NCBI RefSeq assembly: GCF_009817885.1
Contig: NZ_CP041764.1
Span: forward strand, 3,596,001-3,660,000
DNA: 64,000 nucleotides
Reading direction: 5' to 3'
Source of the DNA: Serratia rhizosphaerae
GTDB taxonomy: Bacteria; Pseudomonadota; Gammaproteobacteria; Enterobacterales; Enterobacteriaceae
A program made the translations under genes and the position numbers. Shown piece by piece: positions 32,161-41,750 of this stretch. Position 1 is the stretch's first letter, and every line of letters starts with the position of its first letter. The notes under the pieces were generated by a model. It was not told the DNA's origin. It made no database searches and saw only the letters and a program-made list of their open reading frames with translations.

Positions 32161-32793
32161 TTACTGGCTTTTGTGTTCCAGATACATCACCGTGGCGGCG
32201 ACGCGCGAGCGGACATCCAGCTTGCGTAGCATATTGCGGATATGCACCTTCACCGTTTCTTCGGAAATATGCAGCTGCGCCGCCACCTCCTTGTTTGACA
32301 TGCCGCGCGCCACTTCCTGCAGTACGTCCAGTTCGCGCTCGGTCAGTTCGGCGAAAGGGTTGTGCTGCTCGCTGCGGGAGGCGAGGTAGCCGGCGATCGC
32401 CTCGCTGATCACATTGTTGCCTTCCGCCGCCGCGCGGATATCTTCCAGCAGTTGTTCCGGCTCGCTGTCTTTGAGCAGGTAGCCGTCTGCGCCGGCGTCG
32501 ATCAGGGCGTACACGTCGCTGCGCGCGTCCGAAACGGTCAGCACCACGATGCGCGCATCGACGCCGTCGTCACGCAGCGCCTTCAGCGTATCCAGCCCGG
32601 AAAGCCCTTTCATGTTCAAATCCAGCAGAATGATGTCCGGCTGTTTTTGTGCCGCCAGCGCAATGGCTTCGTTGCCATTGCTGGCTTCGGCGATGGTGCT
32701 GAACTGCGGATCCAGCCCCAGCAGCTGCTTGATGCCGCGCCGCATCAGCGGATGGTCATCGACAATCATTACCTTATAATTTTGCATCACCAT
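32161..32793 (-). CDS. narP: Nitrate/nitrite response regulator NarP
   Basis: Two-component response regulator that, phosphorylated by NarQ, activates nap and other anaerobic genes. In its 210 residues the receiver domain has VDDHP, phospho-acceptor Asp58 (LLDLNMKGLSG) and Lys in LLKDSEP. The LuxR-type helix-turn-helix is LTERELDVLQEVARGMSNKEVA with ISEETVKVHIRNMLRKLDV. Similarity is higher to NarP than to NarL. GGAG lies 7 bases before the ATG. It follows narQ on the same strand. Confidence 0.93.
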   Translation of the reverse strand: MVMQNYKVMIVDDHPLMRRGIKQLLGLDPQFSTIAEASNGNEAIALAAQKQPDIILLDLNMKGLSGLDTLKALRDDGVDARIVVLTVSDARSDVYALIDAGADGYLLKDSEPEQLLEDIRAAAEGNNVISEAIAGYLASRSEQHNPFAELTERELDVLQEVARGMSNKEVAAQLHISEETVKVHIRNMLRKLDVRSRVAATVMYLEHKSQ

Positions 32794-32913
32794 GAAATGG
32801 CTCCCTGTCAGGTATCAAGCCGAGCCACTATGAGTATCGGCACGATGGGGCTGAATCTTATAAAAATAGAAGTTTTTGGCGCCTGGCGCGCCGTTTTACC
32901 GTCAGGCGGTGAA

Positions 32914-34596
32914 TTATGCCGGAAAAGACAAGCTGACTTCCGTACCGCTCTGTTGACCACGGGCAATGCGTAATGTTCCGCCAAGGCGGGCGGCGCGCTC
33001 GTTCATGATATTCAGCCCGTAATGGCCTTCCGGCTCATCCAGGCTGGCAATGCCGCAGCCGTTGTCGGTAATGGTGATTTGGTTATCGCCGCCTGCGGTT
33101 TTGCCGCAGCGGATGACGATATCCTGCGCATCGGCGTGTTTAACCGCGTTGAGCACCGCTTCGCGCACGATCTGCAGCGCGTGCACCTGTTGCTGCGCAT
33201 TCAGCGCCTGCGAAGGCAGCTCACAGTGTAACTGAATCCGCGCCTGGGTTAGAACTTTTAATGGCGCCAGCAGCTGCTGCAGCGCGGTGTTTAGGTCGGC
33301 GTCCTGAATGCTCAGACGGAACGTGGCCAGCAGTTCGCGCAGCTGACGGTTGGCGTCGGCCAGCGCCCGATCGAAGTCGTCGATAATCGTCTGCGCCTGC
33401 GGCGGGCCGTCGGCCAGCGTGCGTTTCAGCAGCGTCATCTGAATACGCAAAAACGCCAGCGCCTGCGCCAGCGAGTCGTGCAGTTCGCGGGCGATGGTGG
33501 CGCGCTCCTCCATCAGCAAAAACTGCATATGCTGCTTTTGCGTACGGTTGAAGTAGAGGCCGCGGCCGAGCATGTTCGCCACGCTTTGCATCAGATGCGG
33601 GTTGGCCGCCTGCTGCCGGGGCTGCCAGCAGAGTTGCCCCAGCGGCTGCTGTTCCTGCGTGATGGTCAGCCGCTGCCAGTCTGCGCCTTCCTGCGGGGCG
33701 CCGCTGCTGAGCTGCCAGGGGCTCTGCCCGTCCTGGACGTTGAGCTGCAGACACCGCAGCTGTTCACTCTGGCGCACGATATGCAGCACTTTTTCAAAGG
33801 CGTGGCGATCGATCTGGCCGCTGCTCAGCGCCTGTGAACAGCCGTACATCACCTCCAGCGTTTTATTGGCCTGCTGCAGACGTTCGGTTTTTTCCTGCAC
33901 CTTGTGCTCCAGTGAGCGATACAGGCGGGAGAGTTCGTCGGACATGGCGGTGAACGCCTGTGACAGCACGCCCAGTTCGTTCGGCAGCGTGACGTCCAGC
34001 GGCGTGTAGTTGAAGTCGCGGCGTTGGATCTGCTGGCTGGCGTCCACCAATTGCCTGAGCGGCGCCACCACCTGCTTGCGCATCAGACGGATACAGAACA
34101 GTACCAGCGCGATAATGGTGATATAGCCGAGCACGCTGAAGGCGGCGACGATCGCCAGCTTGATTTCCGAATAGCGCTGCAGCGCCAGCACGAAGTGGTC
34201 GATCTGGTTGACGTAATTGACCACGCTGGCCTGATAGGCCCGTGCGCGGCCGGCGCGGATATGCTGCTCCAGCGGTTGCCAGGCCTGCTGCAGCGCCTGG
34301 TATTTATCGCGCACGTCGGCCGGCACGTAAAAACGGCTGAGCTTTTGCAGCGCCGGCGCCTGCAGCGATTGACGGTAGTGGCGCAGGTGCTGCGGCAGCG
34401 CCGCGTTGTTTTGCGTCAGGTCATACGCCAGGCGGTAGCTCTGCATGCGCAGCGAACCGGCGATATTCACCGCTTCGGCGTCGCGCAGGCTGTCGGCGAC
34501 GGTGGTCAGCGCCAGACCGGTGGACAGCACCGACAGGGCGACGATGGCGATTAAGGCTTTGGCCAGACTGCGGGTGACGGAGCGTTTAACAAGCAA
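32914..34596 (-). CDS. narQ: Nitrate/nitrite sensor histidine kinase NarQ
   Basis: Inner-membrane sensor for nitrate and nitrite; 560 residues. Two helices (about 10-32 and 145-168) frame a periplasmic helical domain with the nitrate P-box text RMQSYRLAYDLTQ. A HAMP segment, a signalling helix with a Cys-containing central module and a HisKA_3/HATPase part follow; the phosphorylated His is in ARELHDSLAQALAFLRIQ, with ATP-lid motifs DNGCGI and HYGLNIMNERA. narP lies 120 bases downstream, and the nap operon starts divergently on the other side. Confidence 0.94.
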   Translation of the reverse strand: MLVKRSVTRSLAKALIAIVALSVLSTGLALTTVADSLRDAEAVNIAGSLRMQSYRLAYDLTQNNAALPQHLRHYRQSLQAPALQKLSRFYVPADVRDKYQALQQAWQPLEQHIRAGRARAYQASVVNYVNQIDHFVLALQRYSEIKLAIVAAFSVLGYITIIALVLFCIRLMRKQVVAPLRQLVDASQQIQRRDFNYTPLDVTLPNELGVLSQAFTAMSDELSRLYRSLEHKVQEKTERLQQANKTLEVMYGCSQALSSGQIDRHAFEKVLHIVRQSEQLRCLQLNVQDGQSPWQLSSGAPQEGADWQRLTITQEQQPLGQLCWQPRQQAANPHLMQSVANMLGRGLYFNRTQKQHMQFLLMEERATIARELHDSLAQALAFLRIQMTLLKRTLADGPPQAQTIIDDFDRALADANRQLRELLATFRLSIQDADLNTALQQLLAPLKVLTQARIQLHCELPSQALNAQQQVHALQIVREAVLNAVKHADAQDIVIRCGKTAGGDNQITITDNGCGIASLDEPEGHYGLNIMNERAARLGGTLRIARGQQSGTEVSLSFPA

Positions 34597-34953
34597 ACAC
34601 GGATCCTTTTCGGCTAAGCGCGGTGGGCTTTATTGAAATAAATAGATTTTATTTATATTAAAGCCTATGTATTAGCCAAGTCGATAAAAAGCCCTGCGGT
34701 GCCGGATGGTTCCCCACGATCGGATGCGTTTTCGCGCTTATCAGGGACTGCAGGCATCAGCGCCACCCCCTTCGGTATTATCCGAACGCGCCTACGTGAA
34801 CAGCCCGCCAGGCGGTTGATAAACAATATTCCGCACTTATTTGACCTGGCGCAACGAACCCCGCTGTTTACCCCTTTCGGGTGATTATAACCCCCTATGA
34901 TTAGCCCTATTTTTACTCTGCCAAAAAACACAGTAATTATAAGGATAAACAGC
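34597..34953. promoter_or_regulatory. narQ-napF divergent promoter region with FNR and NarP site candidates
   Basis: 357 bases. TTGACCTGGCGCAA (34841-34854) resembles an FNR site (TTGAT-N4-ATCAA) with 8 of 10 core bases. TACCCCT (34869-34875) is a perfect NarP/NarL heptamer, with a weaker inverted partner two bases on. In E. coli, napF is activated by FNR and NarP from similarly placed sites. The spacing here (about 29 bases between centres) is wider than in E. coli, so this is tentative. Confidence 0.4.
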
Positions 34954-35448
34954 ATGGCCGAATTGTCGCGGCGCAAACTGCTCAGCGGACAATGGCGTCG
35001 TCCCTCCAGCGTACAGCGTCCGCCCTGGGCGCATGAGGAAGCTCTGTTTATCGCCGGCTGCAGCCGCTGTCACGCCTGTGTTGACGCCTGTGAAACCGGC
35101 GTGCTGATCGCCGGTGGCGGCGGTTATCCGGAAATCGATTTTTCCCGTGCGGCATGCAGTTTTTGTCGCCGCTGCGTCAGCGCCTGTGAAGCGGACGTCT
35201 TTGACGCGACGGCGGAGAGGCCATGGCGGCTGCAGCCGAGTGTCTCGATGCGCTGCCTGGCGCTGCAGGGCGTGGAGTGCCGCAGCTGTCAGGACAGTTG
35301 CGATAGCAGGGCTATCCGCTTCCGGCCGCGCCTGGGCGGTATTGCGCAGCCCGTGCTGACGGCGGCGGCCTGCAGCGGCTGCGGCAGTTGTGTCGCGCCT
35401 TGTCCGACCAGCGCCCTCGCGCTCACCCGGAGTGAAAACAATGAATAA
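34954..35448 (+). CDS. napF: Ferredoxin-type protein NapF
   Basis: Accessory iron-sulfur protein in the cytoplasm, thought to help NapA maturation before Tat export. The 164 residues have three or four Cys-rich [4Fe-4S] clusters (CSRCHACVDACE, CSFCRRCVSACE, CSGCGSCVAPCP). The frame opens earlier, but MAELSRRKLLSG at 34954, with AAGGA upstream, matches the NapF start. It overlaps napD by 8 bases. Confidence 0.93.
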   Translation: MAELSRRKLLSGQWRRPSSVQRPPWAHEEALFIAGCSRCHACVDACETGVLIAGGGGYPEIDFSRAACSFCRRCVSACEADVFDATAERPWRLQPSVSMRCLALQGVECRSCQDSCDSRAIRFRPRLGGIAQPVLTAAACSGCGSCVAPCPTSALALTRSENNE

Positions 35449-35704
35449 CGAATGGCACGTCAGCGGCCTGCTGGTGCAGGCCCGCCCGGAGTCTTTTCAA
35501 CGGTTGGTTCCCGCGCTGCTGGCGATCCCGGACACCGAAATACCGGCGCAGGATCGCGAACAGGGCAAGCTGGCGGTGGTGATGCAGGCGGCGCACTCGC
35601 GTGCGCTGCTGGAAAAAATTGAGTCGGCGCGCAATCTGGAAGGCGTGCTGGCGGTGTCGCTGGTTTATCACCAGCAGGATGAGCAAGGTGAGGTAATGCC
35701 ATGA
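35441..35704 (+). CDS. napD: NapA signal-peptide-binding chaperone NapD
   Basis: 87 residues; small ferredoxin-fold protein that binds the Tat signal of NapA and delays export until the molybdenum cofactor is loaded. [13 protein letters not shown] and [19 protein letters not shown] are typical. The start at 35441 is fixed by overlap with napF and family length. It overlaps napA by 4 bp. Confidence 0.93.
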   Translation: MNNEWHVSGLLVQARPESFQRLVPALLAIPDTEIPAQDREQGKLAVVMQAAHSRALLEKIESARNLEGVLAVSLVYHQQDEQGEVMP

Positions 35705-38187
35705 AACTCAGTCGTCGAGACTTCATGAAAGCCAATGCCGCTGCGGCAGCCGCCGCAGCGGCCGGGTTGACCATTCCGACGGTGGCGCAGGCGGTGGTCG
35801 GCGGTTCGGAAGAGATTAAATGGGATAAAGCGCCTTGCCGTTTCTGCGGTACGGGCTGTGGGGTGCTGGTCGGCACGCAAAACGGTCGCATCGTCGCCTC
35901 ACAGGGCGATCCGGATGCGCCGGTCAACCGCGGTCTAAACTGCATCAAAGGCTACTTCCTGCCCAAAATCATGTACGGCAAAGATCGCCTGACGCAGCCG
36001 CTGCTGCGCATGAAGAACGGTCAGTACGATAAACAGGGCGAGTTTACGCCGGTCAGCTGGGATCGCGCCTTCGATGTCATGGCGGAGAAGTTCAAAGACG
36101 CGCTGCGGGAAAAAGGGCCGGATGCGGTGGGGATGTTCGGCTCCGGCCAGTGGACCATCTGGGAAGGCTACGCCGCCGCCAAACTGTTCAAGGCGGGGCT
36201 GCGCACCAACAACCTCGACCCGAACGCGCGCCACTGCATGGCCTCCGCCGTGGTGGGCTTTATGCGCACCTTCGGCATGGATGAGCCGATGGGCTGCTAC
36301 GACGATATCGAGCAGGCCGACGCCTTTGTGCTGTGGGGCTCCAATATGGCGGAGATGCACCCGATTCTGTGGTCGCGCATTACTAACCGCCGCCTGAGCA
36401 GCGAGCAGGTTAACGTCTCGGTGCTCTCTACCTTCGAACACCGTAGCTTCGAGCTGGCGGATAACGCCATGGTGTTCACGCCGCAGACCGATCTGGCGAT
36501 CATGAACTACATCGCCAACTACATTATTCAACACGACGCCGTCGACCACGACTTCCTGGCGCGGCACGTCAATATCCGCCAGGGGGCGACCGACATCGGC
36601 TACGGCCTGCGTCCGACGCACCCGCTGGAAAAAGCCGCCAAAAACCCGGGCAGCGACGCGTCGGAGCCGATGAGCTTTGAGGCGTTCAAGGCGTTTGTCG
36701 CCGATTATACGTTGGAGAAAACCACCGCGCTGAGCGGCGTGCCGCAGGATCAACTGGAAGCGCTGGCGAAGCTGTATGCCGATCCGAACGTTAAGGTGGT
36801 CTCCTACTGGACGATGGGCTTTAACCAGCATACGCGCGGCGTATGGGCCAATAACCTGTGTTACAACCTGCACCTGCTGACCGGCAAGATCGCCAAGCCG
36901 GGCTGCGGGCCATTCTCCCTGACCGGCCAGCCTTCCGCCTGCGGCACCGCCCGCGAGGTCGGCACTTTTGCCCACCGTCTGCCGGCCGATATGGTGGTGA
37001 CCAACGACGCGCACCGCAAGATTGCTGAAGAGAAATGGCGGCTGCCGGCCGGCACCATTCCGGCCAAAGTGGGGTTGCACGCGGTGGCGCAGGACCGGGC
37101 GCTGAAAGACGGCACGCTCAATGCCTATTGGGTGATGTGCAATAACAACATGCAGGCCGGGCCGAACATTAATGAAGAGCGGATGCCGGGCTGGCGCGAT
37201 GCGCGCAACTTTGTGGTGGTGTCCGATCCGTATCCGACGGTCAGCGCGCTGGCGGCAGACCTGATTTTGCCGACCGCGATGTGGGTCGAGAAAGAGGGCG
37301 CCTACGGCAACGCCGAGCGGCGCACACAGTTCTGGCGTCAGCAGGTACGCGCGCCGGGCGAGGCCAAATCTGACCTGTGGCAGCTGGTGGAGTTCTCCAG
37401 GCGCTTCAAGGTGGAAGAAGTCTGGCCGGAGACGCTGCTGGCGCAAAGCCCGCAGCTGCGCGGTAAAACGCTGTACGACGTGCTGTACGCCAACGGCAGC
37501 GTCGATCGGTTCAAACTGGATGAGATCCCGGACGATCAGCTGAACGACGAGGCGCGTGCCTGCGGTTTTTATATTCAGAAAGGGCTGTTTGAAGAGTACG
37601 CCGGCTTCGGCCGCGGCCACGGCCACGATCTGGCGGCGTTCGATATGTATCACCAGGCGCGCGGTCTGCGCTGGCCGGTGGTTGACGGTAAGGAAACCCT
37701 GTGGCGTTACCGCGAAGGCACGGACCCTTACGTGAAAGCGGGCGAGTCGGTGCGTTTCTACGGCAAACCGGACGGTAAGGCGGTGATCTTCGCGCTGCCG
37801 TACGAGCCGGCGGCGGAAAGCCCGGACGAAGAATACGATCTGTGGCTGTCGACCGGCCGCGTGCTGGAGCACTGGCATACCGGTTCAATGACCCGCCGCG
37901 TGCCGGAGCTGCACCGCGCCTTCCCGGAGGCGGTGCTGTTTATTCACCCGCTGGATGCCAAGCGTCGCAATCTGCGGCGCGGCGACAAGGTTAAAGTGCT
38001 GTCGCGCCGTGGTGAAGTGGTGAGCATGGTGGAAACCCGCGGGCGCAACCGGCCGCCGCAAGGGCTGGTGTATATGCCGTTCTTCGATGCGGCGCAGCTG
38101 GTGAATAACCTGACGCTGGACGCCACCGATCCGTTATCCAAAGAAACCGACTTCAAGAAGTGCGCGGTCAAGCTGGAGAAGGTGTAA
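35701..38187 (+). CDS. napA: Periplasmic nitrate reductase catalytic subunit NapA
   Basis: Molybdenum bis-MGD enzyme that reduces nitrate to nitrite in the periplasm; 828 residues, the same as E. coli. The N terminus has the twin-arginine signal [13 protein letters not shown]. The [4Fe-4S] motif [13 protein letters not shown] follows the mature start, and [12 protein letters not shown] carries the conserved Cys that ligates molybdenum. The gene is translationally coupled within napFDAGHBC. Confidence 0.97.
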   Translation: MKLSRRDFMKANAAAAAAAAAGLTIPTVAQAVVGGSEEIKWDKAPCRFCGTGCGVLVGTQNGRIVASQGDPDAPVNRGLNCIKGYFLPKIMYGKDRLTQPLLRMKNGQYDKQGEFTPVSWDRAFDVMAEKFKDALREKGPDAVGMFGSGQWTIWEGYAAAKLFKAGLRTNNLDPNARHCMASAVVGFMRTFGMDEPMGCYDDIEQADAFVLWGSNMAEMHPILWSRITNRRLSSEQVNVSVLSTFEHRSFELADNAMVFTPQTDLAIMNYIANYIIQHDAVDHDFLARHVNIRQGATDIGYGLRPTHPLEKAAKNPGSDASEPMSFEAFKAFVADYTLEKTTALSGVPQDQLEALAKLYADPNVKVVSYWTMGFNQHTRGVWANNLCYNLHLLTGKIAKPGCGPFSLTGQPSACGTAREVGTFAHRLPADMVVTNDAHRKIAEEKWRLPAGTIPAKVGLHAVAQDRALKDGTLNAYWVMCNNNMQAGPNINEERMPGWRDARNFVVVSDPYPTVSALAADLILPTAMWVEKEGAYGNAERRTQFWRQQVRAPGEAKSDLWQLVEFSRRFKVEEVWPETLLAQSPQLRGKTLYDVLYANGSVDRFKLDEIPDDQLNDEARACGFYIQKGLFEEYAGFGRGHGHDLAAFDMYHQARGLRWPVVDGKETLWRYREGTDPYVKAGESVRFYGKPDGKAVIFALPYEPAAESPDEEYDLWLSTGRVLEHWHTGSMTRRVPELHRAFPEAVLFIHPLDAKRRNLRRGDKVKVLSRRGEVVSMVETRGRNRPPQGLVYMPFFDAAQLVNNLTLDATDPLSKETDFKKCAVKLEKV

Positions 38188-38196
38188 GGGCTGCCT

Positions 38197-38949
38197 ATGA
38201 GCCGGCAACGAGACAAGGCCCCGGCACGCCGCCGCTTCCTGCGGGATGCGGCGCGCAGCGCCGCCGGGCTGGCAGGGATCGCGGCGCTGCTGGGGTTGCA
38301 GCAGCATCAGTCGCAGGCGCGCGACGGTCTGGCGTTGCGTCCGCCGGGAGCGCTGGCGGAAGGGGATTTTGTTAACGCCTGCATCCGCTGCGGTCAGTGC
38401 GTACAGGCCTGCCCGTATCAGACGCTGAAGCTGGCGACCTTGCTGTCGCCGTTGGCGGCGGGCACGCCGTATTTTGTCGCGCGCGACGTGCCCTGCGAGA
38501 TGTGTGAGGACATTCCCTGCGTTGTGGCCTGCCCGAGCGGTGCGCTCGATCCCCAACTGAGCGATATCGACCAGGCGCGGATGGGGCTGGCGGTGCTGCT
38601 GGATCATGAGAACTGCCTTAACTGGCAGGGGCTGCGCTGCGATGTCTGCTACCGCGTCTGCCCGCAGATTGACGCCGCCATCACGCTGGAGCTGCAGCGC
38701 AACCCGCGTACCGGCAAGCATGCGCTGTTTTTACCCACGGTGCACAGCGAGGCCTGTACCGGCTGCGGCAAGTGTGAGCAGGCCTGCGTGCTGGAGGAAG
38801 CGGCGATTAAAGTGCTGCCGCTGTCGCTGGCGCGCGGCCAGCTGGGCGGTCATTACCGCTGGGGCTGGCAGGAGAAACAGCGCGCCGGTCAGGCGCTGGT
38901 GCCGGAAGGCGGACAGTTGCCGGCGCACGGCGTCGGGGAGGGGAAATAA
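38197..38949 (+). CDS. napG: Quinol dehydrogenase ferredoxin subunit NapG
   Basis: Periplasmic-side ferredoxin-like protein that, with NapH, passes electrons from ubiquinol to NapC/NapB. It has 250 residues (E. coli 231), with a twin-arginine-like N terminus ([12 protein letters not shown]) and four Cys clusters, such as [19 protein letters not shown] and [13 protein letters not shown]. The extra C-terminal stretch is Gln/Gly-rich. It overlaps napH by one base. Confidence 0.93.
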   Translation: MSRQRDKAPARRRFLRDAARSAAGLAGIAALLGLQQHQSQARDGLALRPPGALAEGDFVNACIRCGQCVQACPYQTLKLATLLSPLAAGTPYFVARDVPCEMCEDIPCVVACPSGALDPQLSDIDQARMGLAVLLDHENCLNWQGLRCDVCYRVCPQIDAAITLELQRNPRTGKHALFLPTVHSEACTGCGKCEQACVLEEAAIKVLPLSLARGQLGGHYRWGWQEKQRAGQALVPEGGQLPAHGVGEGK

Positions 38950-39857
38950 TGGCGAATCCGGTTGCTCAGGCCGGCCGCGATGCGCGTCTGCGTCACGGCT
39001 GGTGGCGCAGTCACCGCTTTTTGATCCTGCGGCGCTGCAGTCAGCTGTTGATTTTACTGACGTTTCTGTCCGGCCCGCTGTGGGGCGTGTGGATCCTGCG
39101 CGGCAACTACAGCGCCAGCTTGCTGCTTGACACTGTGCCGCTCACCGATCCGCTGATGATGCTGGAAAGTCTGCTGGCCGGGCAGTGGCCGGCCTGGCTG
39201 GCCTGGGTCGGCGCGGCGGTGGTGCTGACGTACGGGTTGATCGGCAACCGGGTGTTCTGCGGCTGGGTATGCCCGCTGAATCCGCTGACCGATCTGGCGG
39301 CCTGGCTGCGGCGACGGCTGGGGCTGCGCCAGTCCGCCACGCTGTCGCGCCGGCTGCGCTACGGCATTTTGCTGATGGTGCTGGCGGGCAGCGCGCTCAG
39401 CGGCAGCCTGCTGTGGGAGTGGGTCAACCCGGTGGCGCTCACCGGACGCGGCCTGATTCACGGTGTCGCCGGCGATGCCGCCGGTTGGCTGTGCGGGTTG
39501 GCGGCGGCGTTTGGTGCCGGCATCTGGCTGCTGCTGGCGCTGTTTCTGTTCGACCTGCTGGTGGTGGAGCACGGCTGGTGCGGCCACCTGTGTCCGGTCG
39601 GCGCGATGTACGGCGTGATTGGCAGCCAGGGGGTGATGCAGGTCAGCGCGCAGCGGCGGGAGCAATGCACCCGCTGTATGGACTGTTTTCACGTCTGTCC
39701 TGAGGCGCAGATACTGCGCGAACCGCTGTTGTCGCCTGACGCCCCGCCGCAGGTGGCCAGCGATGCCTGCATTGCTTGCGGGCGCTGCATCGATGTCTGT
39801 GCGGAAAACGTATTCACAATAACAAGCAAATTTCATTCTTCGGGAGCCAAAAAATGA
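38949..39857 (+). CDS. napH: Quinol dehydrogenase membrane subunit NapH
   Basis: Inner-membrane partner of NapG; 302 residues with four main helices and the paired motif CGWVCPLNPLTD typical of NapH/CcoG-like membrane ferredoxins. Two C-terminal [4Fe-4S] clusters on the cytoplasmic side follow (CTRCMDCFHVCPE and CIACGRCIDVCAE). Coupled to napB by ATGA overlap. Confidence 0.93.
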   Translation: MANPVAQAGRDARLRHGWWRSHRFLILRRCSQLLILLTFLSGPLWGVWILRGNYSASLLLDTVPLTDPLMMLESLLAGQWPAWLAWVGAAVVLTYGLIGNRVFCGWVCPLNPLTDLAAWLRRRLGLRQSATLSRRLRYGILLMVLAGSALSGSLLWEWVNPVALTGRGLIHGVAGDAAGWLCGLAAAFGAGIWLLLALFLFDLLVVEHGWCGHLCPVGAMYGVIGSQGVMQVSAQRREQCTRCMDCFHVCPEAQILREPLLSPDAPPQVASDACIACGRCIDVCAENVFTITSKFHSSGAKK

Positions 39858-40303
39858 AAAGCACCGTACTGAAAAAGCGCGGGGCCCTGTGGGCGGCGCT
39901 GATGTCTCTGGCCGTGGCAGGTTTCGCCTTTGCCGCCACCGATGTCGATCTCAGTCAGTCGCCGGAGGTATCCGCCACCGCCGAAGGGCAGATCAAAATG
40001 CCCAAGCAGCAAGAGCGCATGGCGCTGAACTACGTCAATCAGCCGCCGATGATCCCGCACAGCATCGACGGCTACCAGGTGAGTAAAAACACCAATCGCT
40101 GCCTGCAGTGTCACGGCGTTGAGCACTACCGCACCACCGGCGCGCCGCGTATCAGCCCGACGCACTTTATCGACAGCGACGGCAGGGTGCGCGGCGACGT
40201 CGCGCCGCGTCGCTATTTCTGTCTGCAGTGCCACGTACCGCAAACCGACGCGGCGCCGATTGTCGGCAATAATTTTGAGCCGTTGCCAGGCTTTGGCAAA
40301 TAA
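39854..40303 (+). CDS. napB: Periplasmic nitrate reductase cytochrome subunit NapB
   Basis: Dihaem c-type cytochrome that donates electrons to NapA; 149 residues. A Sec signal peptide ends near FAFAAT (about residue 27). Two haem motifs CLQCH are present (in [11 protein letters not shown] and [10 protein letters not shown]), with distal His in [12 protein letters not shown] text. The start at 39854 is preferred over an upstream ATG because of the signal peptide and the overlap with napH. Confidence 0.95.
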   Translation: MKSTVLKKRGALWAALMSLAVAGFAFAATDVDLSQSPEVSATAEGQIKMPKQQERMALNYVNQPPMIPHSIDGYQVSKNTNRCLQCHGVEHYRTTGAPRISPTHFIDSDGRVRGDVAPRRYFCLQCHVPQTDAAPIVGNNFEPLPGFGK

Positions 40304-40314
40304 CCGGAGGAACT

Positions 40315-40923
40315 ATGGCCGAACGTAATACTGATAAAAAACCGGGGCCGATCCGCCGTTTGTGGCAATGGTGGCGCAGGTCAAGCCGGCTGGCGCTGGG
40401 CACCTTGCTGTTGCTGGGGTTTGTCGCCGGGATCCTGTTCTGGGGCGGTTTCAACACCGGGATGGAGGTGGCGAACACCGAGCAGTTCTGCATCAGCTGC
40501 CATGAAATGCGTGAAAACGTGTACGAAGAGTATATGGAGACCGTGCACTACAACAACCGCAGCGGGGTGCGCGCCACCTGCCCGGATTGTCACGTGCCGC
40601 ATGAGTGGGGGCCGAAAATGCTGCGTAAGCTGAAGGCCAGTAAAGAGTTGTATGCTAAAATATTCGGCCTGATTGACACGCCGCAGAAATTTGAAAGCCA
40701 CCGTCTGGCGATGGCCAGTAACGAATGGGCGCGTATGAAAGCCAATAATTCGCAGGAGTGCCGTAACTGCCATAACTTCGAATATATGGATTTCACCGCG
40801 CAAAAAACCGTGGCGGCCAAAATGCATGATAAGGCGATAGGCGAAGGGAAAACCTGTATCGACTGCCATAAAGGCATTGCCCATAAATTGCCGGATATGC
40901 GCGATGTGCCTAACGGTTTCTGA
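40315..40923 (+). CDS. napC: Tetrahaem quinol dehydrogenase NapC
   Basis: Membrane-anchored NapC/NirT cytochrome that passes electrons from menaquinol to NapB; 202 residues. One N-terminal helix ([19 protein letters not shown]) is followed by four CxxCH motifs: CISCHE, CPDCHV, CRNCHN and CIDCHK. GGAGG lies before the ATG. It is the last gene of the operon and ends 16 bases before a strong terminator. Haem attachment needs ccm genes, which are not in this window. Confidence 0.95.
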   Translation: MAERNTDKKPGPIRRLWQWWRRSSRLALGTLLLLGFVAGILFWGGFNTGMEVANTEQFCISCHEMRENVYEEYMETVHYNNRSGVRATCPDCHVPHEWGPKMLRKLKASKELYAKIFGLIDTPQKFESHRLAMASNEWARMKANNSQECRNCHNFEYMDFTAQKTVAAKMHDKAIGEGKTCIDCHKGIAHKLPDMRDVPNGF

Positions 40924-40939
40924 CGGCTTTATCGTGCTG

Positions 40940-40964
40940 AACCCCGCGTAAGCGGGGTTTTTTA
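40940..40964 (+). terminator. Terminator after napC
   Basis: AACCCCGC pairs with GCGGGGTT around GTAA, followed by a T run. It closes the nap operon. Confidence 0.88.
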
Positions 40965-41033
40965 TTAGGCGTTTTTTGCTACCGTAGCGGCGTGAAATTT
41001 TGCAGCAATGAAAAAGTGACAAAAGAAGGGTGT

Positions 41034-41606
41034 ATGTCCGCAATAATAGGGAATGTAAAAAAAGAACTGTTAGCCGACAGTTGGTCGGTACTTAATAAAT
41101 ATACTTTTGACTTACAGCGCAAGAACGGCGGCGTCGTACAGCAGGTGCGGGAAGTGTATGACCGCGGTAACGGCGCGACGATACTGTTATACAACCGGGA
41201 GAAGGGCAGCGTGGTGCTGATTAATCAGTTCCGTATGCCAACCTACGTCAACGGCAATGAGAGCGGCATGCTGCTGGAAGCCTGCGCCGGCCTGCTGGAG
41301 GGCGATGCGCCGGAATACTGCGTGCGTCGTGAGGCGATGGAAGAGACCGGTTTTCAGGTGGATAAGGCGCAAAAGGTGTTTGAGGCCTATATGTCGCCGG
41401 GCGGCGTGACCGAAATCGTCCATTTCTTTATCGCTGAATATCGGGACGAACAGCGTCGTACGGTCGGGGGCGGCATTGAGGATGAAGATATTGAGGTGGT
41501 CGAGCTGCCGTTTAGCGACGCCATCGCCATGATCGCCGACGGCCGCATCAAGGACGGTAAGACCATTATGCTGCTGCAGTATCTGCAGTTGCATAATCTG
41601 ATGTAA
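41034..41606 (+). CDS. nudK: GDP-mannose pyrophosphatase NudK
   Basis: Nudix hydrolase that splits GDP-mannose to GMP and mannose 1-phosphate. The 190 residues include the Nudix box ([10 protein letters not shown] ... REAMEETGF), [16 protein letters not shown] and [19 protein letters not shown], matching E. coli NudK. The frame opens at 40992, but the start at 41034, with GAAGGG upstream, fits family length. It is convergent with tkt. Confidence 0.92.
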   Translation: MSAIIGNVKKELLADSWSVLNKYTFDLQRKNGGVVQQVREVYDRGNGATILLYNREKGSVVLINQFRMPTYVNGNESGMLLEACAGLLEGDAPEYCVRREAMEETGFQVDKAQKVFEAYMSPGGVTEIVHFFIAEYRDEQRRTVGGGIEDEDIEVVELPFSDAIAMIADGRIKDGKTIMLLQYLQLHNLM

Positions 41607-41629
41607 GGCACGTTTTCCGGTAACGAAAA

Positions 41630-41726
41630 GGCCCCTTTCGGGGCCTCAGCGTGCTGACAAAGTTAGTTATTAGGGAGAGCGTGGCGATCGACTTTGTCAT
41701 CAACCTCAGGCGCCGCAAGGGCGCCT
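41630..41726. terminator. Two hairpins between convergent nudK and tkt
   Basis: GGCCCC pairs with GGGGCC around TTTC (41630-41645), with a T-rich tail on the minus strand. AGGCGCC pairs with GGCGCCT around GCAAG (41708-41726). Either may terminate tkt or nudK. Confidence 0.5.
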
Positions 41727-41750
41727 TTATTGATGGCTGCTAGCCGCCGC

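Noticed and set aside
34816..34829. Second FNR-like sequence near napF
   Set aside because: Only the left half-site fits; the right half is poor compared with 34841-34854.
35935..37878. Long open frame opposite napA
   Set aside because: High-GC antisense shadow with Arg/His/Gln-rich translation and no family text; napA is certain on the other strand.
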